Shown piece by piece: positions 13,101 to 25,100 of a DNA stretch of 64,000 bases. The number at the start of each line of letters is the position of its first letter. Within the stretch, counting starts at the first letter, position 1. The stretch covers positions 14,550,749-14,614,748 of the forward strand of contig ML677351.1 in the NCBI GenBank assembly GCA_007922305.1, given 5' to 3'. This DNA is from Dermatemys mawii (Eukaryota > Chordata > Testudines > Dermatemydidae). Under the pieces are notes generated by a model. That model was not told the origin of the DNA. It saw nothing but the letters and a program-made list of their open reading frames with translations, and made no database searches. Both the position numbers and the translations under genes were made by a program.

Positions 13101-16100
13101 ATACTCAACAGAGCAGCAAGGTACTATATCATTCAGCAGGGAGAAGCAAGATCCCAGTCATGTGCCAAATCCATAAGACTATAGAATGGCGCATATCACA
13201 GTGCATGCAGATCTTAGCCATTTATCTACCAGGAATGCAGAACACAGTGGCGGATTCTCTCTGCAGCCATATTCACATCAACCACAAGTGGGAGCTGATT
13301 AATGAGGTATTCAAAAGGATACGTCTTACCATGGGTCATCTGGATACAGATCTCTCCATGACATAATCCAGTGCAAAGTGCAGATGATTCTCTGCAAGGG
13401 GAGGGTACAGACACAACTCAACAAAAGATGCCCTAGTCATCCTTTTGCCTCATGTATTTCTATACACTTATTCCCCAGTGTCTTTATATCTCAAGATCCT
13501 AAACGGATTGAAACAGGAAAAATTAATAGCCATTCTTATAGCACCACTGTGGTTGTGATAGATGTGGTTCTCAGAGTTGGTTTACGTGTCTTGGCAATCG
13601 CCTCCCTCCACCTTCCTGGACAGCGAATCTCCTCACACAGGAGTCAGGATTCATCATGCACCTCAAGGCCTGGTTTCTAAATGGCTTTCTAATATAGAAT
13701 GGGACTGCTTCCTAGATTTGTACAAACAGTACTGCTTAATAGTAGAAAACCCACAACAAAGAAGACTTGCCTGCAGAAGAGGAAATTCTTCCGGTCTCCC
13801 CTCCAGTCCTGCCTGACCCACCTTCTCGATTACATTCCAAATTTAAAAAACACTCGTTTATTGCTGAGCTTGATTAAGGTTCACTTGGCTGCCATGGCAG
13901 TCTTTTATCCCCCTACTCCCCAAAAGGTTTTCAATATTTACTCACCCAACCACTATGAGGTAAGTGTCTTAAAAGTTCCACATTAATCAGGAAATTCACC
14001 TATTGGTGTTTTATCCCAAATCTCACTCGTCAAGAGAAGAAGCGAGCCTTCATACACAATGTAGGAAAGACTCTTGCCTTCTCCCTCAACCAGACTAAGC
14101 TCTTTAAGCTAATCTTGATCTCCGAATGAATGAAGGGGCATCCTATCTCTACCCAAAGACTGCCCAAATGTGTTTTGGGGTGTAACTTGACCTGTTACAA
14201 TGCTTCAGGAACTTGTCCCTCTTCTAGAGTGATTGCCTGTTTCACCAAGGCTCAATTTATCTCTGTGACCCTACTGAAAAGCATGCTCTGCAAATGTGAG
14301 AAAAGCATTTCTCACATTTGCAGAGCAGCCATCTGGTCTCCAGTGCACGTTTTCCCACCAGTAAGTTTTTGTGCCTGCTTTGAGAGCTGATGTGGTTTTC
14401 AACGATGACATTCTATAGTCTACTCAGTCTGCCTCATGAGCACCCTCCTCCATAACTGAAGTGCTGCTCAGGGAACTCCTGAAGTGGAGTACCCATAGGG
14501 ACTCTATTCAAAGGAGAAGGAGAGGTTACTTACCTTGTGTGGTAACTGGAGTTCTTCAAGATGTGTCCTCCTCTGTGGATTCTTCACAATCCACCCTACT
14601 TCCCATCTTTCTCAGTCTCTTCACACTGGACTTCCTTGGTTGAGAAGGAACAGGAATGGCAATGGGTCCACTCCCCATATGTCCTTGTACCATAGTATAA
14701 GGATATGTAGGGCACAGGTACAGACCCACAGACACTGATGATGAAAATCACCAGTCAAGAATGCACAGATGTATGCACAGCCTGAAGTGGAACACCCATA
14801 TGGATGCACATCTCAAGGAACTCCAGATACTGTATGAGGTAGATAACTGCTCCTTCTTGAAGTTAAACCAAAGAATAAATAGCAGAGTTGGAAGTTGTTC
14901 AAGAGACTGTCACAAGCCTCTGACTAAATCTATCCAGTCTAAGCACAGATCAGATCCATCTCCAAAAATGGTTGAAATAACAAAGTTTTAGCTGCATAAA
15001 CCCTCTAGAGCATCCACATTGCCTCTTTTGGGAGCCAGTTAATGGGCTTTGAAATACACAGAATTATGGGACATATGGGGCAGCATCTCACAATTCATAT
15101 AGGTTTCCTCTTCTGATCAGGTAGCTTGGTGAACCATCAATCATTTTAGTCCACTTTCAAATCCATATTGGTATCTCTTTTTACCTTTAAATGCATTGTG
15201 CACTTTACTAGACTGCCTGTTCCTTTTTCCAGGCTTGGAAGTAGCCACTTCTCATTCCCTTAGTTTGTTAGTATCAGGCTGGGTTGTGGGACTAGCTTTA
15301 GAGGAAAATGCAGTAAGCATTGTTCACAATCCAACTAAACCACTTTTAAACTACACTGTGTTCAATCCAACCAACCCCCTAAATCTCTCCTTTTGTTTTT
15401 TTAGGATTTTTTAGCACTATTGTAAAATGGGTTTTAAATTTTGTAATGTGGATTTAAACTATATTGACTACTCCTATACCATGCTGTTTTCTTTAAGGTG
15501 GTTTAAAGTATATACCATGGGCAGGACCTTTGCACTTGCAAAAACTGCCAAAGGATTTTTAGTGACCACAAACACATTAAATTTTCCAATGAAACTTTAA
15601 AATGATAACTCCTGAGGAATAGTGCTCTTGAGCCACCTGCAAGATGGGTAACTCACTACTGACTAAAAGGATAGAAACATTTTCTTCTGAGGCATCAGGC
15701 CACACTGGGTTTTCTTTAGAGGTCTCCAGTCCAAGTACTTATGGGACTCCCTCCTATTTAATTGAATTTGATAAGAGCCCACCCCTGTGTATAAAACACT
15801 TTAAGATCCTTGTATGTATAAATGCTGGCGCAAGCAGAATGCTTGATACAGAACCAAAACCCTGAGTCTGGAAAAGTAATAACTCCAGATGTAGTGGTAA
15901 TGATGGTCTGGCTGGCTATAAATTTCCTGACTTCTCTTTGAATGGACATGTGATGGTGATGGAATAATTGACCATTATTGAGAATAGTTTAACTTTTCTT
16001 CTGCTTCTGAAACAGATCTGCTGGAGAGGCTCAGTTTGAACCTCAAAGTAGAAAATCCAGTAAAAGTTGAGATGAGCACCGTGGCTTATGGACAAATTTG

Positions 16101-19100
16101 GTCCTCTCACCATCTCCAGGATGTTACACTGAATTGTTGCCCTGAAATAATTAGTATTTCCCAATTCCTTTATTTAAATTTTCCTCCTTTGGGGTTAAGT
16201 AGGTACATCTTCAGTTCTGTTCCCAAGAGTTATGGAGATTGCTGCAAATGCTTGAATTAATATTTGGTGGGATGTGGTACTCAGTGATAATGTGGAGACC
16301 AAGCCAAAGACACCTGAGATATCCTGGAAAGAATTCAGATTAAAGAGTGTGAGACTTGGAAAGACTGAATCTTTTTTATCGTTGTCTGGATTGGTATGAA
16401 CCTGTTAGCACTGAGCAAATTTCTGTGACCCTGAAGCCTTATGTAGAAGTGGTGTCACCAAAAGGGCCCACAGATGTTTGTCTCAGAGCTTTGTGCCCTC
16501 TGTGTGATAGAAGAGACTTCTATAGCAAAGAGTCATATGTTAATGAATCTCTTTCTCTTTCTCTGCAGGGTGATGTTGGGCTCGCTATGGGCAAACTCTA
16601 TGGAAATGACTTCAGCCAAACTACCATCTCTCGCTTTGAAGCCTTGAACCTCAGCTTTAAAAACATGTGCAAGTTAAAGCCACTTCTGGAGAAGTGGCTC
16701 AATGATGCAGGTGAATGAATCTTTGAACTTTTTCACAATCCCACCACAAATCCAGTAGCATTCTGAAAAATTGCTTTACTCTTCTGTTTGGTTTGGGCCT
16801 TAAGTCACTTGTTACAAAATCCATCAAGCTTCCCTATCTCTTCTTGGGACAGGTAATTCACAAGGATAAGAGTAATAATAGCATTGGTAACCACTCCAAG
16901 GGTCAACAGGCCTTTGAAGCAATTCCCGTATAGCTTTTGGATATTTGCTCTATAGGCAGTGGAATCATTGGCTGACATGAGGGAAGGGTGTACACCACAT
17001 GCTTTTTGTGTGTGTGCCTGCATGCATATAACTTTAGCTGTCCTCTAGATTTCTTTCCCAGTTGGGTAGTTACAAGAAGATTGCACACTTCATAGCTAAT
17101 GCAGACCAAGCTCATTGCATACACCAATAGCTCTCAAGATTGATCCAGTCCCTCCACAAGCTCCCTGTGTGCCACCCTCCTTCCCATGCCATGGACTCTG
17201 TGCCCCATCCATTTCTCCCTTTCCATTCTAGGGGTTGTGTGTGCCCCCTCTCCCTGCCCTGTTCATGTTCCTATCCACCATGTAACATTGTTTCTCCTTT
17301 TCTTTCTCTATGGGAGATAAGTCATTCAGGATGTTGACATTTTAAACTCAGACAATGAGCAGAGCTGAGATGGGGGCATTGTTATGCTTGAGGTTGTTAA
17401 TGGCTGCCATCAACTAGTTCTTTAATCTGTAGACCATAACAGACCTGGTTGAAGCTGAGAGGTCTTCTAACCGTTTGTCCCCCATTTCCTCCTTGTTTTC
17501 CAATTTTCACCAAAACCAGTGGAGTTGTAGTCACTCAGGCCTAGAACATTACTTGAAATTTTGGAATTGATTGAATGCAGTGTTTAAAAGCCATTGCATT
17601 ACAGACAAACAAAAATGCCATCCAATTTAATGTAGTGCCTTGCTTAGTTTGGCCAACAAAGAAATGTCAGCAAAAAGTTTCTGACTGGTTCTGTGGCATC
17701 CAACACCAAGGTTTCTCAGAGGGTGCTCTGAGCTCCTAGGGCAGCGGTTCCCAAACTGTGGGTTGGGACCCCAAATGGGGTCACATCATCAGCAGATAGG
17801 GTTGTAGCAATCCCGAGTGTGCAGATGATACCATTTTGCTCCACAGAGAATAGCCTCGCATATACAGTGTGCAAGGTCACAATGCATAGAGGACACTATT
17901 TTGCTCTACAAAATGGCATCCTCCATTCGGTGTGACCTTGCATACACCAGATGTGTGAGGTCACATTATGCAGAGGATGCCATTTTTTAGAGCAAAATGG
18001 TGTCCTCCAAGTTATTGGTGTCCCGGCAGGAAATACTTAATTAAAATGGGATCATCTTGGCAAAAAGTTTGAGAATCCCTGCATTAGAATTTTATCCAGC
18101 TACAATTAAAGTCGGTTGAAAGACTCCAATTGAATTCAACAGTAATTTAATTGGAACCTAAGTAGAAGTACATAGATGGATGTAGCATCTCAGCCAGGGC
18201 CATGTGTATTCCATGAGTGTGGAACTTGCAACAAAATTGTACTCCAGGATTTCAGCATTCATTTTATTAAAAAAAAAAAGGTAAGTTTCAGCCATCATGG
18301 TTGCAAAGATAATCTTGGAAACATGAACTGAATGTAATTGATGTCCATCTGAGTCTGCAAGGAACCTAGAACAGTAGTTCTGAGTGGTGTAAGTGCTCTT
18401 TTCATATCACTCAGGGCTTGTGGACTACATGATTCTGCAGCTGAATTCACTATTTATTATTCCAGCATTTTGCTTCCTATCTGACCTGACCTGCCTTCAG
18501 CTGCTTCTTGTCCTGCACCCTTTCCAACAAGGGGGAATTAACTGGAGTACAGTCCATGCTTCCTTCACTGTTCTATAGAATCAGACAGAGGATAGGGAGG
18601 TCAGGGAACCAGACCTCAAGTCCAGCTTTCAGTGAGGGAAGGAGAGAGCCAGAAGTGTGTGATGGCCATCTGGGCTGTCTAGAACGGCGGTTCTCAGTCT
18701 GGGGTCCACACCCCCCCGGGCATCTATGAGCCCTTTCAAGGTGGCTGCGGAGCCTTGTGGCTAAAACCTGGTTCTCCCAAGCCCCAGCACTTAACTTGAG
18801 TGGAGCTGGCTCGAGCTGTGCCAGCCCTTGCCCCTTCCCAATAGAAGTAAAACTATGCCTATGCCAAGGGTCCCCCCTCCAGCCCAGAGCCCTGCGCTCT
18901 CCCCACCCTCCAGGCCCTGGCATTTTTATTGAGGGGGACCTCAGCAAGAAAAAGGTTGAGAACCCCTGGTTTAGAGACAACATCTTGGTAGCTGAGATGA
19001 GCCACTGAAGCGGACTACTAGTTCCCTCCTTCCCAGGCACATGTGGAACAAGGGAAGGAGATTCTGTGGTAGGCTGCTCAAACATCTGCTGAAGCTCATA

Positions 19101-22100
19101 GAGCTGGGCTGTCTGGGGAATAGTGAAAAAAATCCATAATTAGCAATAATTATTGCTGAAAATCACTGATGAATTGTATATCAATGAATATTTTAGCTGT
19201 GCCATAGTAACATGTTTGAAGCATGAAGGATGGGAATAAATGGTATTTCATGGACATGCAATGAATTAACAGTGCTGTGGAATGTAGGGTTCTTCTTCAA
19301 GTAGTGACCTACAGGCACTCCACTCTAGGTGTGATAGCAAACACCCCATGCCTTCAGTTGTAGATTTTTCATAGCAGTGTCTGTTCGGCCCACGTGTGCA
19401 CTAGTCTTGTGCCCCATTCTGTTGTTATATAGCACTACAAAGGCAAACCACCCTCAGTTCTTTCTCAGTCACCTTGGCCTGAGACTGACCTCTAGTAGTT
19501 GTCCCTTCAGCTCTCCTCAACTTCACTGTTAGTAAGTGGTTGTGTTTAATATTAATGTTATTTCATCAAAGTCAATAATTTCCTTTATTCTAGCTTCTTT
19601 CCTTCCTTAAAAACAAATCTGTTTTCTATACTCTATTTAGATCAGTTTTAGATGGTTAGACATTTTCTGTTCTCATGGCGGTGCCTGATTCTCCAGGCTT
19701 TAAATTATGTTAATCATGCTGGGAGGTGATCCTAGTTAGCGTCAGACATTCATGATGTATCTGATGCCTTGGGAAGTCCACGTCACTCAAAAGTGTAACT
19801 TTTGCCTGCCATTGAAATCAAGAGCCAGGAAGAACAGAGAAATTAAGCTTTGCCTCCTGATAATGGGGAACTATCTACATCCAGCCTCTGATCCAGGTCA
19901 AGGGACCCCTACTGTACACCAGTCCCCAGGGAAGTCTGCTGTCTTGGAGCACCAAATTTCTAGGATGCCCAAGAGGAAAATACAGGACTTCTCTCACAAG
20001 CTCTCAAAGCAAGTGTGCCCCAGGTAGAGATTCTACCTCTAAAAAGCAGAGGTTGTTTCTACCCTGGCACTGCCAACTTTCCAATTAGGTACTGATGAGG
20101 CTCCTGGTCCCACTGGTACCCCGAGCACAACTAGCGTGCATGGCAGCAGGGCTTCAGTTTGAGACACCCTCAGTATCATTATCGGACAAAGGCAGGAAGA
20201 AGAGCGCTTCCTCTGTTCCCTCAGTACTGAAGTAGCCCTCTCGAGCTCCAGCTGCACCTCCCTCAGGGAACACGAAGCACTTGGCACCATCCAAGTTTAC
20301 AGCACTGGCAACACCACCAACCGCAACTACTGTACTACACTTGTCAGCCTCGGTACTGATGCCCCTCACAGTACCACAGGAGTTCCATGTTCCTCGGGAC
20401 CTGTTTTGTATCAGAGACTCCTCAGATCCAACGTGCTTTCGATACTGAGGACATCCAGATCACTTGAGATGTTTCTGGTACCAATTATTTCACCTCAGAT
20501 TTCTCTAGGCTCTCCATCATTCCGGGGTGAACCAGTGGAAAAGGTTTCTGTTGAGAACCCCACCTCAGTCTGACGAGCGTTGGTCTAGGGTCTCTTCCTC
20601 ACTCCTTCAGAGGTCCCTTTCCAGAGGCTTTGACTGAAGCTGCGGCAGTTCATGGTCTGTGATTACCACCAGTACCTTACTGGTACAAGCACCATTGGTT
20701 GCCTCCACCGGTGCCTCATGCTTCTCCTCCTTGGCCATATTGGGACTTTGGGCTGTTTATAGTCAACAGTTCTCCAGGACATCGAGTACTGGCCACCATG
20801 GGCAAGAACAGTTGGCATCACCTGCTCCCCCCCAGAAGACCTGACCCTCAGGGAATCTTTTGAGGAGCAGGAGGCTAGAGCTGATGAAGAGGTTTTGCCT
20901 GCAGTCAATATCTCCTCTTCATTCCTGGATGAAGCAGTTATGTCTCCCCTCTCTTCCCATGTGGATGATTTTAAACACTTCCAAGATCTGATCTTGAGAC
21001 TTGCAGGCTCCTTGCAGATTCCACTCAAGGAGATTACGGAGCCTCATCATAAGCTGCTCAATATCCTCCAATCACTGGCAGTGGCCTGTATAGCATTATG
21101 TGTTAATGAGGCTTTTACATTCAGCAAAGGTTGTTTGATACACACCAGTGTAGTGTTCATTCTATCTACATGTAGAACAGACAAGAAGTGTTATGTCCAA
21201 GCAAAGCACTTGGAGTTTTTATTTTCCCACTCCTGAAACTAACTCCCTGGTAGTAGATGTGGTTAAAGAAAGTTTTAGGCAGCACCACAATAAATCAGCA
21301 CCTCACAATAAGTACTGCAAGCATCAGGGCCTGTTTGGGATAAAGTCTTAATCCTCAGCCTCACTTCAGTTCAGAATTGCCAATTATCAGCCCTTGATGG
21401 CAAAATATAACCATATCAGCTACACCAAACTCGGGTCCTTTGTCAACCACCTATCTGCAAAACACAGGGAGCAGTTTCAAGCGAACATGGAGGAACAATG
21501 TTGAAAGCCTCCAATGCTGCTGACACTACCACTTGTTCGATGGCGAAAGAGTTGGTAATGAGAAGAGTCTCCTGGCTCCAGCTCTCTCATTTCCTTAAGG
21601 AGATTCGGATCACAGTCGAGGATCTTCATTTCAACAGTTCTAAATTGTTCTCAGATCGATGGATGAGTGTCTGCGAACATTGAAAGATTCAAGGGTGACT
21701 TTGCATTCTCTTGACATTTACATCCCTTCATACAAGAGCAAACTCAGCAAGTCCCATACAGCCCCCTCCCCACCTAATTCCTCCTCCCTCAGAAGGCATG
21801 TGAACCGCACCAAAGAAGACAAAGGTTACAGAGAAGGAAACCATCCGTTTCTCAGCCTGTCCATCTCCAAACAGTAATTTTGGCATGCTGGTCAAGGGTC
21901 TAAATTGCCATCCTCATCCTCTCCCACTACACCTACCCACTCCCTTCGGTGACTGCCTTCACCACTTCATGCAGTCTTGGGAGTTGATCACTACGTACAA
22001 GTGGGTCTTGGAGATTGTCTCCACAGATTACACAATCCACTTCATTTTCACCAGCGACCCCTCCTACCATTCCTCATCCCTCTGTAGGGACCCCACTCAT

Positions 22101-25100
22101 GAGAGTGTACTGTGCCAAAAAATAGGCACTCTCTTATTTTGGGGAGCTATAGAACGACTATGCAGCACAGAGGTTTTATTCAAGGTACTTCCTGGTACCA
22201 AAAAAGACTGGAGACCCATCCTAGACTTGAGACTACTCCACACCTCTGTAAAGGTGTTGAAATTCAAAATGGTGATGCCCATGGTGTAGAGGATAATTCT
22301 CTCACTAGAGGAAAGAGATTGGGTGTCAGTCCTCAACACTCAAGATGCGTATTTCCACATCACTATTCACCCATCCCACAAATGATTCCTCCGTTTTATT
22401 GTTGGCCAGAATCACTTCCAATATTGAGTGCTCCTCTTAGGTCTGTCATCCACCCTAGGGTCTTTTCAAAGGTGATGGTGGTAGTAGCAGCCCAACTCCA
22501 CAAGAATTTTAGTATTCCCTTGCCTGGATAATTGGTTACTAAAAGGCTGCTCCATGGAGATGAAGTCTTGGGTAACTTCCAAGGCCACAGACGTCTTCCT
22601 CCAATTGAGTCTATAACTGAATATACACAAATCCACATGGACCCCACTACAGAGCCTAGAGTTCACAGGGGCACATCTCAATTCAGTGACAGCAAGAGCC
22701 TCTCTTCCTCAGCACAGGTTTGTGGCCCTCTCCAACATAGTGAACATGATTCAACTCAGTCCACAAACCATGGTCAGGAACTGCATTCAGTTACTGGGCC
22801 ACATGACAGCCATGACCTTTGTGACAGAGCACACCTGTCTTAGAATATGCTGCCTCCATGGGTGGGTGAGAACCATTTATTCGCCCATCAAACGCAGTCT
22901 ACATGTGCTCCTTTGTGTACCTGACTTTGTAAAACAATACCTTGATTGGTGGAAGAACCATCACATGTGCACAGGAATTCTGGTCACATATCCTTCCCCT
23001 ACTGTCATTATAATGACAGACGCCTCTCTGCTAGGATGGGGAGTACATCTAGACACTTATGTGATCCAAGGTAAGTGGACATCTCAGGAGACGACGCTAC
23101 CTATCAAATTCCTGGAACTCAAGGCAGTCAGATATGCTTATCTCCAATTCCTACCACTAATAAAAGGAAAGCACATACAAACGATGATGGACTCTATCCT
23201 GCATGTTTTCCATCAGCTGCCTGGGAGGGGCCAGATCTCCCTCCCTTTATACTGAGGCACTCACTTTGGAATTAGTGCATACAAACCCAGATTGCTGTCA
23301 CAGTAGCCTGTCTCCCAGGTATCCAGAATGTGACTGCGGATGCACTCAGCAGACAGTTCTTCCAAGACCATAAGTGGGAAATATATTCCACATATTCCAC
23401 CATGGAGTATCCCCCAAATAGATCTTTTTGCCACAGAGACAAACAAAAAATGCACCTGCTTCTGCTCAGAGGTGGACTGGGTCACAAATCCTTAGGGGAC
23501 ATTTTTCAACTTCAGTAGTTGTCAAATCTACCACGTGCGTTCCCTCCAACTTCCCTAATAGCCAAGACAATGCTCAGAATAGAGAGAGACAGGGCCAGAG
23601 TCATCCTAATAGGCCCCCTATGGCCCAGGCAAACGTTATTTTCTTCCTTCCTACAGCTACCTTCCTTGCCCTCCGATCATTCTTCGCAACACTCCCCACC
23701 TCCTCTCCCACAAACACAGGAGGATTCTTTGCCCCAATCTCAAGACACTTCATCTCAAAGCCTGATTAATTTGATGGCTCACAGGAGTAGAGAGAACCTG
23801 TTCAGACAATGTAAAAAGAGTGCTTCTACACAGTGGGAAACAACCTGCTTGCTACACGTATTGTCAGAAGTGGTCTCCTTTTGCCTGTTGGTGTGGCTGT
23901 AGACAGCTTTCACCAGTGACTGCATCACTTCCAGATATAGTAGACTACACCTAAGCCCCAAACCTTTTTGGTTTATCAGTGAGCTCAATAAGAGACCACC
24001 TGGCAGCCATCATGACCTTTCACCCCTCTATAGAGGGCTATTCCATCTTTATCCACCCGACCGTAACAAGGTTCCTCAAAGGGCTGGGAAACCTCTACCC
24101 ACTAGTCTAATGTCCATCTCCAATATGGGGCCTCAACCTGGTGCTTAAATGCCTCACAAGATCACTCTTTGAATCTTCTGGCTTCTTGCTTGCTACTCCA
24201 TTTGTCTATGAAGAACACATTCCTGATAACCACGTCAGCACAATGGGTTGGTGAACTAGGGACTGATGGCATACAGCCCCTTCACAGTGTTTTTTAAGGA
24301 TAAGGTCATGCTTTGACCTCACTCCAAATGCTTACCTAAGATCTCCTCTGCATTTTATATCATTCAGGCCACTCACTTCCTGACTTCTACCCTAATAGCA
24401 TATGAATCCCCAGGATGCAATACTACAAAAACCCTGTATTTCAGAAGATCTCTGACCTCCTATCTAGATGGAACTCTTCAGAAAGACCAACAAGATACTC
24501 ATCTTGATTGCACACACATAAAAGGGCTCTACAGTCTCCAGCCAGAGACTTTCCAAATGGATTTCAGACTGCATTAACTCTTATTACCAATCTCATAACA
24601 CTGAGCTATTCTCACTCAAACGCACCCATTTGGCAAGGTCCGTTGCCACTTAGAATAATAGAATATCAGGGTTAAATGAGACTTCAAGAGATCATCTAGT
24701 CCAATCCCCTACTCAAAGCAGGACCACTCCCCAACTAAATCATCCAACAGATTTTTGCCCCATATCCCTAAATGCCCCCCTCAGGGACTGAATTCACAAC
24801 CCTGGGTTTAGCAGGCCAATGCTCAAACAGTTGAGCTATACCTCCTTCCCTTCCCATCCTCCCCTCCCCCTCTCCCCCAACCGCCTTCCTCAAAAACATA
24901 CCAGTCATTGAAGTATGTAGAGCTGCCACTTGGGCTTCTGTGCATACATTCTTCAAACACTATACAATCACACACAACTCTGCCTCTGATATGATATTTG
25001 ACTTGACTGTACTCTCTGCTGTGCTGGATTAAACTCCGAAGCCCCTTCCACCTTAGATGGTACTGCTTGTTAATCACCTATAGTGGTGCGCCCTTAGGGA

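Larger units (their letters stand above)
11578..14860 (+). mobile_element. DIRS-type retrotransposon, internally deleted, with inverted terminal repeats
   Basis: The left end (TTCTTCAAGTAGTATCCCTA, then TGGGAGCTCTACTTCAGG) is inverted relative to the right end (CCTGAAGTGGAACACCCATA, then TGGATGCACATCTCAAGGAA near 14781-14820). Inverted terminal repeats are characteristic of DIRS elements. Between them are RT remnants ([17 protein letters not shown] near 12330-12535), an RNase H end ([16 protein letters not shown] near 13220) and recombinase remnants ([14 protein letters not shown] near 14310). Gag and early RT are deleted and stops are frequent, so it is inactive. Confidence 0.8.
8903..16568 (+). 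other. POU2F1 intron
   Basis: Contains the second DIRS copy (11578-14860) with a nested hAT element. In 8903-11577 and 14861-16568 I see no recognisable gene or repeat, apart from short A/T runs. Confidence 0.8.

Noticed and set aside
12797..13366. A 189-codon + strand open frame that could be mistaken for a gene.
   Set aside because: It contains the DIRS RNase H tail [12 protein letters not shown] and lies between DIRS inverted terminal repeats.
18573..19085. A 170-codon open frame on the - strand.
   Set aside because: It overlaps the hAT element 18685-18968, has biased GC-rich composition and matches no family I know. It is a chance frame.
22686..23255. A 189-codon + strand open frame.
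   Set aside because: It contains [12 protein letters not shown] of DIRS RNase H and is part of the retrotransposon at 19291.
24820..24850. A tRNA-like segment (GGTTTAGCAGGCC...CAATGC).
   Set aside because: No cloverleaf can be formed, and the segment is part of the CR1 3' region.
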